From: Peribacillus simplex
GTDB lineage: Bacteria; Bacillota; Bacilli; Bacillales; DSM-1321
Assembly (NCBI RefSeq): GCF_001542915.1
Contig: NZ_LNNH01000012.1
Coordinates: forward strand, 189,166-238,318
Length of the DNA stretch: 49,153 nt
Reading direction: 5' to 3'
Within the stretch, counting starts at the first letter, position 1; every line of letters begins with the position of its first letter. The notes under the pieces are model-generated. The model was not told the origin of the DNA, made no database searches, and was given only the letters and a program-made list of their open reading frames with translations. Shown here piece by piece: positions 1 through 15,456 of the stretch. A program made the position numbers and the translations under genes.

Positions 1-13
1 GATCCTCATTCAT

Positions 14-526
14 CTATATCACCCGCTTTCCGGTTTTCGCCTCGTAACGGATTTTTTCTTTTAATTTATTGATTCCATAAATAAGAGCTGCCGGATTTGG
101 GGGACAACCGGGGATATATACATCGACTGGCACGATTTGATCAACCCCTTTGACCACCGAGTAGGACTTCACATACGGACCCCCTGCCGTTGCGCAGGAG
201 CCCATGGCAATGACCCATTTAGGTTCTGGCATTTGGTCATATAATCTACTTATGATTGGTGCCATTTTTTTCGTTACCGTACCTGAAACGATCATGACAT
301 CAGATTGCCGGGGTGACGTCCTGAAAAAAGAACCGAAACGATCCAAATCGTAATGTGAGGAGCCCACACCCATCATTTCAATTGCACAGCATGCTAAACC
401 GAATGTCATTGGCCAGAGGGAGTTGCTTCTAGCCCAGCCCTTAATTTGTTCAAGCGTTGATAAAAAAATGCTTTGCCGCATCTCTTCCATTTCGGCAGGG
501 GTGAGGTCGTCTAATCTCAATTCCAT
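14..526 (-). CDS. nuoB: NADH-quinone oxidoreductase subunit B
   Basis: Peripheral-arm subunit of complex I that holds the N2 [4Fe-4S] cluster passing electrons to menaquinone at the membrane face. The protein shows the family's cysteine motifs in order: [14 protein letters not shown] and PGCPP. At 170 residues it is full length. I start at the ATG at 526 because a GAAGGTG ribosome site lies about 5 bases upstream; a TTG 21 bases further upstream has no such site. The start overlaps the nuoA stop by 10 bases, so the two are translationally coupled. The rest of the nuo operon must lie beyond the left edge. B. subtilis lacks these genes. Confidence 0.96.
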   Translation of the reverse strand: MELRLDDLTPAEMEEMRQSIFLSTLEQIKGWARSNSLWPMTFGLACCAIEMMGVGSSHYDLDRFGSFFRTSPRQSDVMIVSGTVTKKMAPIISRLYDQMPEPKWVIAMGSCATAGGPYVKSYSVVKGVDQIVPVDVYIPGCPPNPAALIYGINKLKEKIRYEAKTGKRVI

Positions 527-891
527 TTCAACACCTTCTTTTTCCAAGCATAAATTAGTCCTAGCATCAGGATGATGACGAAAAATAGCATTTCAATAAG
601 CGCAAACAAACCTAGCTCATCATAGGCCACTGCCCACGGGTAGAGAAAGACCGTCTCTACATCAAAAATGACGAACATCAATCCGAATAAATAATATCGA
701 ACATTGAATTGGACCCTTGAATCCGAAAAAGGATCGATACCGCTTTCATACGTCGTATATTTCATATCCGTCGGTTTGTAAGGCCTAAGCAGCTTGCCAA
801 GAAACAGTGCAATAACAGGTAATAATATCCCGAGACAAAGAAAAACAAATACGATTAAATAATTATTTTGGTATAAATGCAGCTGTCCCAT
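517..891 (-). CDS. nuoA: NADH-quinone oxidoreductase subunit A
   Basis: Small membrane subunit of complex I, 124 residues, with three predicted membrane helices (about residues 7-30, 60-85 and 90-112). The conserved loop between helices 1 and 2 is seen as [23 protein letters not shown] in part, and [11 protein letters not shown] follows. The start chosen is the ATG at 891, because AAAGGGAG lies 6 bases upstream; upstream in-frame ATGs at 897 and 915 have no site at proper distance. It is the first gene of the nuo operon, followed immediately by nuoB, and is driven by the promoter at 1054-1082. Confidence 0.95.
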   Translation of the reverse strand: MGQLHLYQNNYLIVFVFLCLGILLPVIALFLGKLLRPYKPTDMKYTTYESGIDPFSDSRVQFNVRYYLFGLMFVIFDVETVFLYPWAVAYDELGLFALIEMLFFVIILMLGLIYAWKKKVLKWN

Positions 892-1039
892 ATTCATCTC
901 CCTTTTATGGATCATTCAAAAGTTAATGGATACATGTTCAATTTGCTTGTCTTCTTTTTTGTTGGATGCCGTTTTAAATATTTATGCAGAGTAGCAATCT
1001 TTTAGAAGCAACGTGGCGAGAGGGGGGGTGGAAGTAAAA

Positions 1040-1054
1040 ATGTAAGCGTATACA
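1040..1054 (-). promoter_or_regulatory. cre-like CcpA site at the nuo promoter
   Basis: The 15-mer ATGTAAGCGTATACA fits the published cre consensus WTGNAANCGNWNNCW at every defined position. It abuts the -10 element and covers the expected start point of the nuo transcript, a place where CcpA binding would repress. This implies catabolite control of complex I; binding itself is inferred. Confidence 0.6.
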
Positions 1055-1082
1055 TTATAACATTTTGACTATCAGATGTCGA
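1054..1082 (-). promoter_or_regulatory. SigA promoter of the nuo operon
   Basis: TCGACA (-35, 1077-1082), a 17-base spacer and a perfect TATAAT (-10, 1054-1059) read toward nuoA. The leader to the nuoA ATG would be about 155 bases. I see no other feature in 892-1039. Confidence 0.75.
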
Positions 1083-1173
1083 CGAGTGGAGGATTTATAT
1101 GGAAAATAGTTTGTTCCATCATTCGAGGGATTTCAGCAGATTTTTTCCCATTACGACCTTCCATGACAAGAAA

Positions 1174-1215
1174 GAAAAAAACACCTGAATGAACCGGTTG
1201 GTTCATTCAGGTGTT
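1174..1215 (-). terminator. Terminator of the atp operon
   Basis: A perfect 16-base-pair stem (1180-1195 with 1200-1215, loop GGTT) is followed on the minus strand by a run of seven T, just after the atpC stop. Strong intrinsic terminator separating atp from nuo transcription. Confidence 0.93.
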
Positions 1216-1229
1216 TTCACCATATATGG

Positions 1230-1652
<423 letters not shown>

Positions 1653-1656
1653 TTAA

Positions 1657-3075
<1,419 letters not shown>

Positions 3076-3146
3076 TTATAACGACTATCGTATCGATATT
3101 ATGGGACAGCCAAGCCTAGTCCGGGCTGACCGCCCCTTTAATGGTT

Positions 3147-4007
<861 letters not shown>

Positions 4008-4044
4008 TCATTCTCACCACCCTTTAAAAATTAGTTAGACCTTA

Positions 4045-6707
<2,663 letters not shown>

Positions 6708-6724
6708 TCACTTTAACACAGAGC

Positions 6725-6760
6725 AATGGCGAAGGTTCTCCTTGGATCATCTTCGCCATT
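6725..6760 (-). other. Intercistronic hairpin between atpE and atpF
   Basis: A perfect 10-base-pair stem (6725-6734 with 6751-6760, AATGGCGAAG/CTTCGCCATT) without a T run lies just after the atpE stop. It cannot be a standard terminator. It may protect the atpE message 3' end or mark a processing site; this is inference. Confidence 0.6.
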
Positions 6761-6781
6761 ATGGAACTCTTTCAAGTTATC

Positions 6782-7033
<252 letters not shown>

Positions 7034-7080
7034 TTATTTTTTTTGATCAATATAATGTTCAAAATGAACAATACTTATAA

Positions 7081-7803
<723 letters not shown>

Positions 7804-7819
7804 TCACCTCTCTTCTTTA

Positions 7820-8188
7820 CTACCTACGTATGTTTTGTATAAAAAAATCTATCATAATGACAAAATAAACCGTCATTAATCCCACAACCACGCAGACCAC
7901 TTGAAACTCATAGGGATACTTCAATGCGATAATTGCAGCTAAACCCGCCACAGACATTCTAGTTAAACTACCAAGTGAGCGCGTTTTTTTACCCTCCGCT
8001 ACTTCTTGGGCAAACTTTTTGTTTTTTTTGACCATGGACCAAAAAATAAACAGGCTGAAGGCAGTACCAAGCAACAATCCTTGGAAGACTGAATCATATG
8101 ATGTGAATGCCACCCCAATCACATAAATACCCATTAGATACAGCATGTATTTCAGCTGCCTATTGAACATTTTTTCCAATTCTAGCAT
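7820..8188 (-). CDS. atpI: ATP synthase protein I
   Basis: Small membrane protein encoded first in many atp operons, proposed to help c-ring assembly and possibly Mg2+ supply. From the ATG at 8188 it has 122 residues with four predicted helices in pairs around residues 12-30, 34-50, 72-88 and 95-118. The start is uncertain: AGGGAG stands about 13 bases upstream, which is long, and a TTG at 8236 is also in frame. It is 22 bases upstream of atpB. Confidence 0.88.
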   Translation of the reverse strand: MLELEKMFNRQLKYMLYLMGIYVIGVAFTSYDSVFQGLLLGTAFSLFIFWSMVKKNKKFAQEVAEGKKTRSLGSLTRMSVAGLAAIIALKYPYEFQVVCVVVGLMTVYFVIMIDFFIQNIRR

Positions 8189-8337
8189 TTTATCATGTAA
8201 TCTCCCTAGAAATATTGTAGATCTGTGGGTTAGCAAGGTAAATTTGCCCGTAATAAGTCCAAATAGAGAGTCGAAAAAGCACTCCTATTTGTCACGTTAT
8301 TGACGTATGAAACCCCTCTCATTCTACATCCTTTGTT

Positions 8338-8366
8338 AGCATACAATAGGCTAGAATCAATGTCAA
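8338..8366 (-). promoter_or_regulatory. SigA promoter of the atp operon
   Basis: A perfect TTGACA (8361-8366), 17-base spacer and TATGCT (8338-8343) read toward atpI. The leader to the atpI ATG is about 140 bases. No terminator for the upstream protease gene is visible between 8367 and 8474. Confidence 0.8.
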
Positions 8367-8474
8367 TGAGTGGTTAGTGAAATTTGTCACAGGTTTGTAA
8401 TTATTAACGAAACGTTCACAAATTATCTTTTTTATGCTATTGACATCCGATTTATTTTACATATTGTCTTATGT

Positions 8475-10712
8475 TCACTCAATATGTAACGTCTTTTCCA
8501 CCCGATCTTCCCTTCCATTCCTCCTTGCAAAGATAATTGCTTTATACACTCCTTTAGGTGGCAAGTTCTTCCTCAGGACATTCTTTTTGATCAAACCAGA
8601 AGGTGCCGGCTTCGACCAATCCAGATATCCTGCAAATTTTAAGCTATCTTCCTCATAAAGGGCAATCCCGAATTCGTCGGCCCCCCTCGGAAGGTACATT
8701 TCGTAACGATAAGTTCCAGCTTGATCTCCTTGTCCAAAATCAAAACCCATCACCCTTGGATAATCAGGCTCTTCTTTCACATATAAATAGGGAAGGGAAA
8801 TTCTTTTCGTTCCTTCCATTATAAGAAGGTAGCCATCGAAGACTCCCTTTTCCAAATCAGCCGGGTTTACCTGAAGCCCCACTTTCAGCCTTTTCTTTTC
8901 CTTCGGCTTCAAAGTAAGGGATTTCGGCAGCTCCCATGTGAGCCCCTTCTCCTTTAGTGGCACTTTAAACGAATAGTTCCTCATCTTCGTTCCCGTATTT
9001 TCGATCAATATCGTTTCATGATGCTCTTCAATTCCACCCTTTTTCGTATACATCCCAAATGATAACGAGCTTGGATTCAAGAGCGTGTCCGCCTTTAAGG
9101 CTTCGTCGATCTGGATGCGTCCCGCCCCTTGTTCATATGTGTGATAAAATTCGCCGGCAGATTTCCTTAATGGCTTGGATGTGCTCATCAATGCCGATTT
9201 CACTTGATCGGGGTTCCAGTCCGGATGCTTTTGCAAAATCAACGCGCACGCTCCTGCCACATGCGGAGCTGACATGCTGGTTCCGTCGAGGGACATATAT
9301 CCATTAGGAATGGTGCTTTCAATTTCGACTCCAGGCGCCAATACGTCCGGCTTTATTCCCCATGATACTGTCACCGGACCTCTTGAGCTAAAATCAGCGA
9401 GCCGATCTTGTTCGTTTTTATATAAGAAGCGAACGGTATGACTATGCTCTTGCTCCATGACTTTCTTAAGGCGCAACCCATCTCTTCTATTAATAGAAGC
9501 TACTGGGATATTCATTTCTTTTTCCAGGCTTCCTGTAAAGGTCCCGCCCGTATTATTATAGATGATCACTCCTTCGGCACCCGCCTTCGCCGCATTGGAT
9601 GCCTTCTGCTGGAAAGTGAGTACCCCGCGCTCCAGCAACACAATCTTATCCTGGGCATGCTTCAGGTCTTTTTCATCTCCAAGACCGCCATCCATCACCT
9701 CTTCGGAAAACGCCAGATTCCATTTCCTCGACCCTTGAAATGAATGCAAGCGCGTATGATGCTTTTTCGAACCTAGGCCGTAAACCATGAACGGAACCTT
9801 TAAAGGAGGAGTGGATGCTCCGACGGAAATCGCTTTTTCCGAGGTTCCTGGAGAACCGACAGTCCATACCTCCGGACCGGAGTTTCCATTCGAAGTCACG
9901 GCTACGATGCCGCTTTCGACCGCCTTATTCAACGCAAGCGATATCGGTAAATCCGGACCATTTACGTTATTGCCGAGAGATAGGTTCAATACATCCATCT
10001 CATCCTTCATTGCCGACTCGATAGCCGTCAAAACTTGCTCGGTATCCCCAGCACCGCCTGGACCCAGCGCCCGATATGCATAAATCTCCGCTTCCGGGGC
10101 TACGCCCTTCAGTTTTCCATTGGCAGCTATGATACCTGCAACGTGCGTTCCATGTAATGTATCCAGCTCACCCTGTTTTTTAGTTTCCATCGGATCTCCA
10201 TCACCATCAACCAGATCCTTCCCTCCCCGATAAGCCCGTTGTAAATCCGGATGTGTATAATCAATCCCTGTGTCGATCACCCCAACTTTGACTCCTTTTC
10301 CGGTGATTCGATGGTTCTCCTCATCAAGGAAAGCTCTCACCCTCTCTCCTCCTATGTATGGGACACTTTCATCCAAGACAGCATGATACGTGGAAACCTC
10401 CGTAACCGCCTGGATATCATTTTCCTTTTTAAGCCGTTCGATCTCATTGAGGCTTCCCCGTAACGAAAAACCATTAAGCGCAACCGAATAAACCGTCCGT
10501 AACTGGAGAGTTGGATATTTCCCAAGCAGTTCACTGATTTTTTTTCGCTCAATAGCTTGATCCATCGTGACAACGACCGTCACTTTTTTAGATTCGGTTA
10601 ACTTGGGCAACGGCGGCAAAATGATGGATGCCGCTTCCTTTTCATATGAATAAGTAAATAATAGAAGAAAAACAGTTATATATATGAACAATTTCATTAC
10701 CAGCTTCAACAT
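8475..10712 (-). CDS. Vpr-like secreted subtilisin-family serine protease
   Basis: Extracellular S8 endopeptidase, 745 residues. In order: signal peptide (about 1-28, hydrophobic core FIYITVFLLLFTYS), inhibitor I9-type propeptide (about 42-113), and a subtilase domain with Asp147 (GVIDTGIDYTHPDL), His187 (HGTHVAG), oxyanion Asn277 (SNGNSG) and Ser479 (GTSMSAPHVAG). A PA insert (about 330-430) lies between His and Ser, as in Vpr, and a C-terminal beta-rich region follows. The start at 10712 has AAGGGG at 6 bases. The gene sits alone between wecB and the atp promoter. B. subtilis has vpr elsewhere, so orthology is not certain and I leave the symbol blank. Confidence 0.9.
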   Translation of the reverse strand: MLKLVMKLFIYITVFLLLFTYSYEKEAASIILPPLPKLTESKKVTVVVTMDQAIERKKISELLGKYPTLQLRTVYSVALNGFSLRGSLNEIERLKKENDIQAVTEVSTYHAVLDESVPYIGGERVRAFLDEENHRITGKGVKVGVIDTGIDYTHPDLQRAYRGGKDLVDGDGDPMETKKQGELDTLHGTHVAGIIAANGKLKGVAPEAEIYAYRALGPGGAGDTEQVLTAIESAMKDEMDVLNLSLGNNVNGPDLPISLALNKAVESGIVAVTSNGNSGPEVWTVGSPGTSEKAISVGASTPPLKVPFMVYGLGSKKHHTRLHSFQGSRKWNLAFSEEVMDGGLGDEKDLKHAQDKIVLLERGVLTFQQKASNAAKAGAEGVIIYNNTGGTFTGSLEKEMNIPVASINRRDGLRLKKVMEQEHSHTVRFLYKNEQDRLADFSSRGPVTVSWGIKPDVLAPGVEIESTIPNGYMSLDGTSMSAPHVAGACALILQKHPDWNPDQVKSALMSTSKPLRKSAGEFYHTYEQGAGRIQIDEALKADTLLNPSSLSFGMYTKKGGIEEHHETILIENTGTKMRNYSFKVPLKEKGLTWELPKSLTLKPKEKKRLKVGLQVNPADLEKGVFDGYLLIMEGTKRISLPYLYVKEEPDYPRVMGFDFGQGDQAGTYRYEMYLPRGADEFGIALYEEDSLKFAGYLDWSKPAPSGLIKKNVLRKNLPPKGVYKAIIFARRNGREDRVEKTLHIE

Positions 10713-10760
10713 AATCATCCCCTTAGCTGTTAGCTTTTCTCAACAACCTTGGAGTATGCA

Positions 10761-10798
10761 AATAAAAAGGAAAAGCAGTATCGCTTTTCCTTTTTATT
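10761..10798. terminator. Bidirectional terminator-like hairpin before the protease gene
   Basis: A 16-base-pair stem (10761-10776 with 10783-10798) of A/T-rich ends and a GGAAAAGC core, flanked by T or A runs on either strand. On the minus strand it lies 49 bases upstream of the protease ATG, with no promoter visible between them. No gene is seen in 10799-10950 apart from a doubtful 29-codon ORF. Confidence 0.6.
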
Positions 10799-10950
10799 TT
10801 TCTACTTCCCAGCCCCATTCTTGAATTTGAAGCAATCACCGGCAATATAGCTGACCTATGCAAGTAACTCACGATGGTCCCCAGTGAAACGAAACGCGCC
10901 CTTCTTTTTCACGCGCAATGGAATGCAACGGTAAAGTCCAACCATCCAAA

Positions 10951-10986
10951 CAAAAAAACTGCAGACAAATCGAGTTTGTCTGCAGT
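10951..10986 (-). terminator. Terminator of the upp-wecB transcript
   Basis: A perfect 12-base-pair stem ACTGCAGACAAA/TTTGTCTGCAGT (10958-10969 with 10975-10986) followed on the minus strand by seven T, right after the wecB stop. Confidence 0.9.
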
Positions 10987-11002
10987 CTAAAATTATCCTT
11001 CA

Positions 11003-12145
11003 TTATGAATCAAATCTAGTTGGCGGTACATCCACTAGCTTGAAATAGTAACGGATCGCTTCCGCTATACGAGCTGAAGCATTCCCATCACCATACGGAT
11101 TCGAAGCCTTGGACATTTTTTCATGTTCTTCTTCGTTCGTCAGTAATTCATGTGCCATATTGAAGACCATCTGTTCATCAGTGCCCGCCAATTTTAAAGT
11201 ACCAGCCAATATCCCTTCAGGACGTTCAGTCGTACCCCTTAAAACAAGGACGGGTACACCAAGTGACGGCGCTTCTTCTTGGATGCCTCCAGAGTCGGTC
11301 ATGATCAAATATGCCCTTGAAGCGAAGTTATGAAAATCCAATACATCCAATGGCTCGATTAAATGAACCCGGGATTCCTCTCCGAGAATTTCATTTGCCA
11401 GTTCCTGAACAAGTGGATTTAAATGGACTGGGTAAACGACTTGAATGTCATCATGCTCGGCAATGAGTCTCTTGACAGCCCTGAAGATATTCCGCATCGG
11501 CTCCCCTAGATTTTCGCGGCGATGAGCAGTCAGTAAAATGAGCTTGTCTTCTCCCAATCCAGTTAAAACGGGGTGGCTGTATGAGGACCGTACCGTCGTT
11601 TTTAAAGCATCAGTCGCCGTATTCCCCGTCACGAAGATATTGTCCTTCTTGTTTTCGTTCAACAGATTCGCTTCCGCTTTTGAAGTCGGAGCAAAATGCA
11701 AGTCCGCCATCGTCCCGGTAAGTTGGCGATTCATCTCTTCCGGGTATGGGGAATACTTATTCCAAGTGCGCAACCCCGCTTCTACATGGCCAATGACGAC
11801 CTGATTGTAAAAGGCAGCCAGGCTGGCGACAAACGTTGTAGTCGTATCACCATGGACAAGGACGATATCAGGCTTGGCTTCCTTCATGATGGAATCAAGA
11901 CCGTTTAATGCCCTCGTTGTGATATCGGCAAGTGTTTGCCTATCCTTCATGATGTTCAGGTCATAATCCGGCTGGATCGAGAATAATTCAAGAACTTGAT
12001 CTAACATTTGACGATGTTGAGCCGTAACGGCAACGATCGGCTTGAAATGTTCTGGGTGTTTTTGGAATTCCAAAACTAACGGAGCCATTTTGACGGCTTC
12101 CGGTCTCGTACCGAAAATTGTCATGACCTTTATCGGTTCGTTCAT
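11003..12145 (-). CDS. wecB: UDP-N-acetylglucosamine 2-epimerase (non-hydrolysing)
   Basis: Cytosolic enzyme converting UDP-GlcNAc to UDP-ManNAc for wall teichoic acid linkage units or other surface glycans; called mnaA in Bacillus. 380 residues, the normal length. Motifs: IFGTRPEAVKMAPL at the N-terminus, VHGDTTTT, GHVEAGLRTWNKYSPYPEE, LTAHRRENLG, and TDSGGIQEEAP with LRGTTERPE in the UDP-binding half. GAGGTG lies 6 bases before the ATG. It follows upp by 24 bases and shares its transcript. Confidence 0.95.
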   Translation of the reverse strand: MNEPIKVMTIFGTRPEAVKMAPLVLEFQKHPEHFKPIVAVTAQHRQMLDQVLELFSIQPDYDLNIMKDRQTLADITTRALNGLDSIMKEAKPDIVLVHGDTTTTFVASLAAFYNQVVIGHVEAGLRTWNKYSPYPEEMNRQLTGTMADLHFAPTSKAEANLLNENKKDNIFVTGNTATDALKTTVRSSYSHPVLTGLGEDKLILLTAHRRENLGEPMRNIFRAVKRLIAEHDDIQVVYPVHLNPLVQELANEILGEESRVHLIEPLDVLDFHNFASRAYLIMTDSGGIQEEAPSLGVPVLVLRGTTERPEGILAGTLKLAGTDEQMVFNMAHELLTNEEEHEKMSKASNPYGDGNASARIAEAIRYYFKLVDVPPTRFDS

Positions 12146-12169
12146 TCGTTACACCTCAGTTTCCATCCA

Positions 12170-12799
12170 TTATTTTGTGCCGAATAAACGATCTCCCGCG
12201 TCTCCCAGACCTGGAACGATGTAACCATGTTCATTCAGCTTCTCATCAAGTCCTGCAATATAAATATCCACATCAGGATGAGCTTCTTTTAATGCATCCA
12301 CACCTTCTGGAGCTGCAATCAGGCACATGAATTTAATATTGACCGCACCGCGCTTTTTAATGGAGTGGATCGCTTCGATGGCAGAACCGCCGGTAGCTAG
12401 CATTGGATCAACGACGATACATTCCCTCTCAGCCAAATCACTCGGCATTTTCGCATAATATTCGACAGGTTTCAATGTTTCCGGATCACGGTATAGACCG
12501 ACATGTCCGACCTTGGCAGCAGGAATCAATTTAATGATTCCGTCCACCATCCCTATGCCCGCACGCAAGATTGGAACGATCCCCACTTTTTTACCCGAGA
12601 GCATTTTCACCTTCGCTGTGCTTACCGGTGTTTGGATTTCCACCTCTTCAAGCGGCATATCCCTTGTGATTTCAAACGCCATCAATGAAGCCACTTCATC
12701 AACTAGTTCGCGGAATTCTTTTGTTCCTGTATTTATATCGCGTATATAGGCTAATTTGTGTTGAATTAACGGGTGATCGAAAACAAAAACTTTTCCCAT
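12170..12799 (-). CDS. upp: Uracil phosphoribosyltransferase
   Basis: Pyrimidine salvage enzyme: uracil plus PRPP gives UMP and pyrophosphate. 209 residues from the ATG at 12799, with GGAGAG 7 bases upstream; the in-frame codon 21 bases earlier lacks a ribosome site. The PRPP-binding loop is [10 protein letters not shown] and the C-terminal uracil-binding segment is [14 protein letters not shown](L)FGT. First gene of a two-gene unit with wecB. Confidence 0.97.
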   Translation of the reverse strand: MGKVFVFDHPLIQHKLAYIRDINTGTKEFRELVDEVASLMAFEITRDMPLEEVEIQTPVSTAKVKMLSGKKVGIVPILRAGIGMVDGIIKLIPAAKVGHVGLYRDPETLKPVEYYAKMPSDLAERECIVVDPMLATGGSAIEAIHSIKKRGAVNIKFMCLIAAPEGVDALKEAHPDVDIYIAGLDEKLNEHGYIVPGLGDAGDRLFGTK

Positions 12800-12895
12800 T
12801 TGGCATCTCTCCAATTCCATTGCTTAATTTTGCTCTTTTTATGATTTCCCTATTTGAATAGAAAAATTTTCGTGCCTTTAAATTCACTTCAACCT

Positions 12896-12924
12896 ATTTT
12901 ACAGAAAAAAGGTTCAATCTTCAA
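12896..12924 (-). promoter_or_regulatory. Likely SigA promoter of upp-wecB
   Basis: TTGAAG (12919-12924), 17 bases, TAAAAT (12896-12901), reading toward upp. Nothing resembling a PyrR binding loop was recognised in the roughly 95-base leader. Confidence 0.55.
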
Positions 12925-12983
12925 TAAAGGTTTAGATGTCAGACCTATTTTCACAATTCAGATTCTTCAATTATAATCCGCAG

Positions 12984-13010
12984 AAAAAACCACTCCTAAA
13001 AAAGGAGCGG
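12984..13010 (-). terminator. Terminator of glyA
   Basis: An 8-base-pair stem with one G-T pair (12990-12997 with 13003-13010) followed by six T on the minus strand, just after the glyA stop. Confidence 0.85.
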
Positions 13011-13018
13011 CTCGGATA

Positions 13019-14260
13019 TTACAATGAAGGATATAATTCGAACTTACTCGTTAACGATTCCACACGTTGTTTCGCTTCTTCAAGTTTAGCCTCATCTTCA
13101 TTATTCTTCAGAACAAGTCCGATGATCGATGCTATTTCATCCATATCTTCCAAACCGAAGCCACGCGATGTCACAGCAGCGGTACCGATACGAATACCAC
13201 TCGTTACGAATGGTTTTTCCGGATCATAAGGAATCGCATTTTTGTTAACCGTAATCCCGATTTCATCAAGAACGTGCTCAGCGATTTTTCCAGTCAATCC
13301 TGTAGAGCGTACATCAAGAAGAATCAAGTGATTGTCCGTCCCATCAGAAACAAGGGTGAACCCTTCCTTTTTCAAACCTTCGCCCAAGCGTTTGGCGTTG
13401 TCGATGATTTGCTGTGCATACACTTTAAAATCTTCTTGAAGCGCTTCGCCGAATGCAACAGCTTTAGCGGAGATTACATGCATCAATGGTCCGCCTTGAA
13501 TACCCGGGAAAATTGATTTATCGATTTTCTTGCCAAATTCTTCTTTACAAATGATCATCCCACCGCGTGGTCCGCGAAGTGTTTTGTGAGTTGTTGTCGT
13601 TACGAAATCAGCATAAGGGATAGGACTTTGGTGCAATCCTGCAGCAACAAGACCTGCGATATGGGCCATATCCACCATCAAATATGCTCCAACTTCATCT
13701 GCAATCTCGCGGAATCGCTTGAAATCAATTTCTCGTGGATACGCACTCGCACCTGCGACGATCATTTTTGGTTTGTGCTGACGCGCTTTTTCCAATACAT
13801 CATTATAATCGATACGGTGGTCTTTTTCGTCTACACCATATTCTACAAAATTATAATTGACGCCACTGAAGTTTACCGGGCTGCCATGTGTTAAATGTCC
13901 CCCATGGGAAAGGTTCATGCCAAGCACCGTGTCGCCTGTTTGAAGTACCGTGAAGTATACCGCCATATTGGCTTGAGCCCCAGAGTGCGGCTGTACGTTC
14001 ACATACTCTCCGCCGAAAATCTCTTTTGCACGATCACGGGCCAGATCCTCAACGATATCGACATACTCACAACCGCCATAATAACGTTTTCCAGGGTAAC
14101 CTTCTGCATATTTATTGGTTAGGACCGATCCTTGAGCTTCCATGACCGCTTCACTCACGAAGTTTTCAGAAGCAATAAGCTCGATCTTACTTCTTTGACG
14201 CCCTAATTCCAGTTGAATTGCGTTAAACACTTGCTCATCTTGCTTGGCTAAACGATTCAT
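13019..14260 (-). CDS. glyA: Serine hydroxymethyltransferase
   Basis: PLP enzyme that converts serine and tetrahydrofolate to glycine and 5,10-methylene-THF, the main source of one-carbon units. 413 residues from the ATG at 14260, preceded by GAGGAGG; the open frame runs further upstream but those residues are not part of the family. The PLP lysine is Lys226 in [23 protein letters not shown] and the N-terminal LIASENF segment are typical. A PurR box pair lies upstream. Confidence 0.97.
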   Translation of the reverse strand: MNRLAKQDEQVFNAIQLELGRQRSKIELIASENFVSEAVMEAQGSVLTNKYAEGYPGKRYYGGCEYVDIVEDLARDRAKEIFGGEYVNVQPHSGAQANMAVYFTVLQTGDTVLGMNLSHGGHLTHGSPVNFSGVNYNFVEYGVDEKDHRIDYNDVLEKARQHKPKMIVAGASAYPREIDFKRFREIADEVGAYLMVDMAHIAGLVAAGLHQSPIPYADFVTTTTHKTLRGPRGGMIICKEEFGKKIDKSIFPGIQGGPLMHVISAKAVAFGEALQEDFKVYAQQIIDNAKRLGEGLKKEGFTLVSDGTDNHLILLDVRSTGLTGKIAEHVLDEIGITVNKNAIPYDPEKPFVTSGIRIGTAAVTSRGFGLEDMDEIASIIGLVLKNNEDEAKLEEAKQRVESLTSKFELYPSL

Positions 14261-14408
14261 TCCGTAATTCCTCCTCAAAATGTGCGTGATTCGCTTTTTA
14301 GTATTTATGTGCAACATGTCTTCATAAAGACATGAAAAAGCCTGTCCCATAATAATTAGAAAATTCTACTCCATTTTAACATGTCTATTTTAGAAGTGAT
14401 AGTGTAAT

Positions 14409-14453
14409 TTTATCGAACGTTAAATGTTTTTACATTTGTAAATGTTCGTATTT
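14409..14453 (-). promoter_or_regulatory. PurR operator (inverted PurBox pair) of glyA
   Basis: Two inverted boxes, 14441-14453 and 14409-14421. On the minus strand the first is AAATACGAACATT, 12 of 13 to the B. subtilis PurBox AWWWCCGAACWWT; the second is weaker (about 10 of 13) but keeps the central CGAAC. If boxes are taken as 14-mers the spacing is 17, the value described for PurR. B. subtilis glyA is a known PurR target. Confidence 0.72.
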
Positions 14454-14469
14454 AACTTATTATTTTTGT

Positions 14470-14498
14470 ATAATACTTCATTTAACCTAGGTTCACAA
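14470..14498 (-). promoter_or_regulatory. Candidate SigA promoter of glyA
   Basis: TTGTGA (14493-14498), 17 bases, TATTAT (14470-14475), reading toward glyA. The PurBoxes would then sit just downstream of the transcript start. Confidence 0.5.
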
Positions 14499-14691
14499 GC
14501 TAAAATGACTTCCATCCCCCCTGAAATACAGATCCCTTCCATTTATGACGATTTAAAAATGGCATGGCTTGATGGAGCTTGTCTACAGTCAGGCGATGTC
14601 GGTTTCACGAAGGATTTCAGATATTACCCTTAAAACGTCACTTTCCACTCGGATCAGGACCTTTGTTTCTTGTGCAGGCCATCCAAATAAT

Positions 14692-14726
14692 CAAAAAGGG
14701 TTCCGGAATGAGACCTCCGAAACCCT
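14692..14726 (-). terminator. Terminator after ywlG
   Basis: A 10-base-pair stem with one wobble (14697-14706 with 14717-14726) followed by five T on the minus strand, 55 bases after the ywlG stop. Confidence 0.75.
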
Positions 14727-14781
14727 GCTTATAAACGGAACATGCCTCAAACGAGACCAGGCGTGCGTGCCAACCGTCTAC

Positions 14782-15375
14782 TCAATGACAACTCTTGTTG
14801 ACGGAAATGTCCTGATAGACGGCCCGCTCCCCGCCGATAAGTTTGGGGCGGGTTTTTGCCATCGTCACATGTGCGTGCCCTATTTCCTTGATGGCAGATC
14901 GAAGCGGAACGGCCACATGCTTTAAATGCATACCAATGAAGGTATCCCCAATATCCATGCCCGCTTCCGCTTTAATATGCTCCACGACTACGGCATCTTT
15001 CCATTGTTGAAAGGCGTATGTTGCCATTGATCCGCCTGCCGTCCTGACCGGTATGACGGACACTTCTTCATACCCTCTTCGCACAGCCGTTTCCCTTTGC
15101 AAGACCAAGGCCCGATTAAGATGCTCGCAACATTGATAGGCCACTTGGACACCGGTTTTTTCTTGAAAATCGCTCACAACGGAAAATATCATCCCGGCAA
15201 CATCGAGCGTTCCTTCCGTGCCGATCCGTTTTCCCACCACTTCACTTGTACTGCAGCCAATGACCAACAGTTGTTTCTCTTTCAAGGCCGCCTCTTCTTG
15301 AAACTCATGCAAAAGTTCCCGAAACTGGTTTTCCCATCTCTCAAGTTCATTTGAAATTTTAGCTCCACTTGACAT
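14782..15375 (-). CDS. ywlG: UPF0340 / TIGR01440 family protein YwlG
   Basis: Conserved Firmicutes protein of unknown function, 197 residues from the ATG at 15375 (AAAGGA 9 bases upstream). It has the family's [17 protein letters not shown] segment near residues 40-56, [10 protein letters not shown] in the middle and [18 protein letters not shown] toward the end. A TTG 18 bases upstream is less likely. It stays next to glyA and rpiB across Bacillus, which suggests a housekeeping role but no reaction can be stated. Confidence 0.92.
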   Translation of the reverse strand: MSSGAKISNELERWENQFRELLHEFQEEAALKEKQLLVIGCSTSEVVGKRIGTEGTLDVAGMIFSVVSDFQEKTGVQVAYQCCEHLNRALVLQRETAVRRGYEEVSVIPVRTAGGSMATYAFQQWKDAVVVEHIKAEAGMDIGDTFIGMHLKHVAVPLRSAIKEIGHAHVTMAKTRPKLIGGERAVYQDISVNKSCH

Positions 15376-15456
15376 GAAAACGCATCCTTTCAATAAGAAA
15401 ACTTGCTATCCGAAGAAAAGTCAAATCACTGCATATCCTTTTCAAGGATTTACGCT

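Larger units (their letters stand above)
14261..14781 (-). other. glyA leader and upstream region
   Basis: This 520-base gap holds a perfect 8-bp hairpin in the glyA leader (14315-14334, CATGTCTT/AAGACATG), the PurBox pair, a candidate promoter and the ywlG terminator. A TAAAAT with TG extension near 14360 is another possible -10. I see no convincing gene in 14499-14691. Confidence 0.5.

Noticed and set aside
14442..14633. 63-codon plus-strand ORF near the glyA promoter
   Set aside because: No ribosome site, no recognisable motif, overlaps promoter and PurR box signals.
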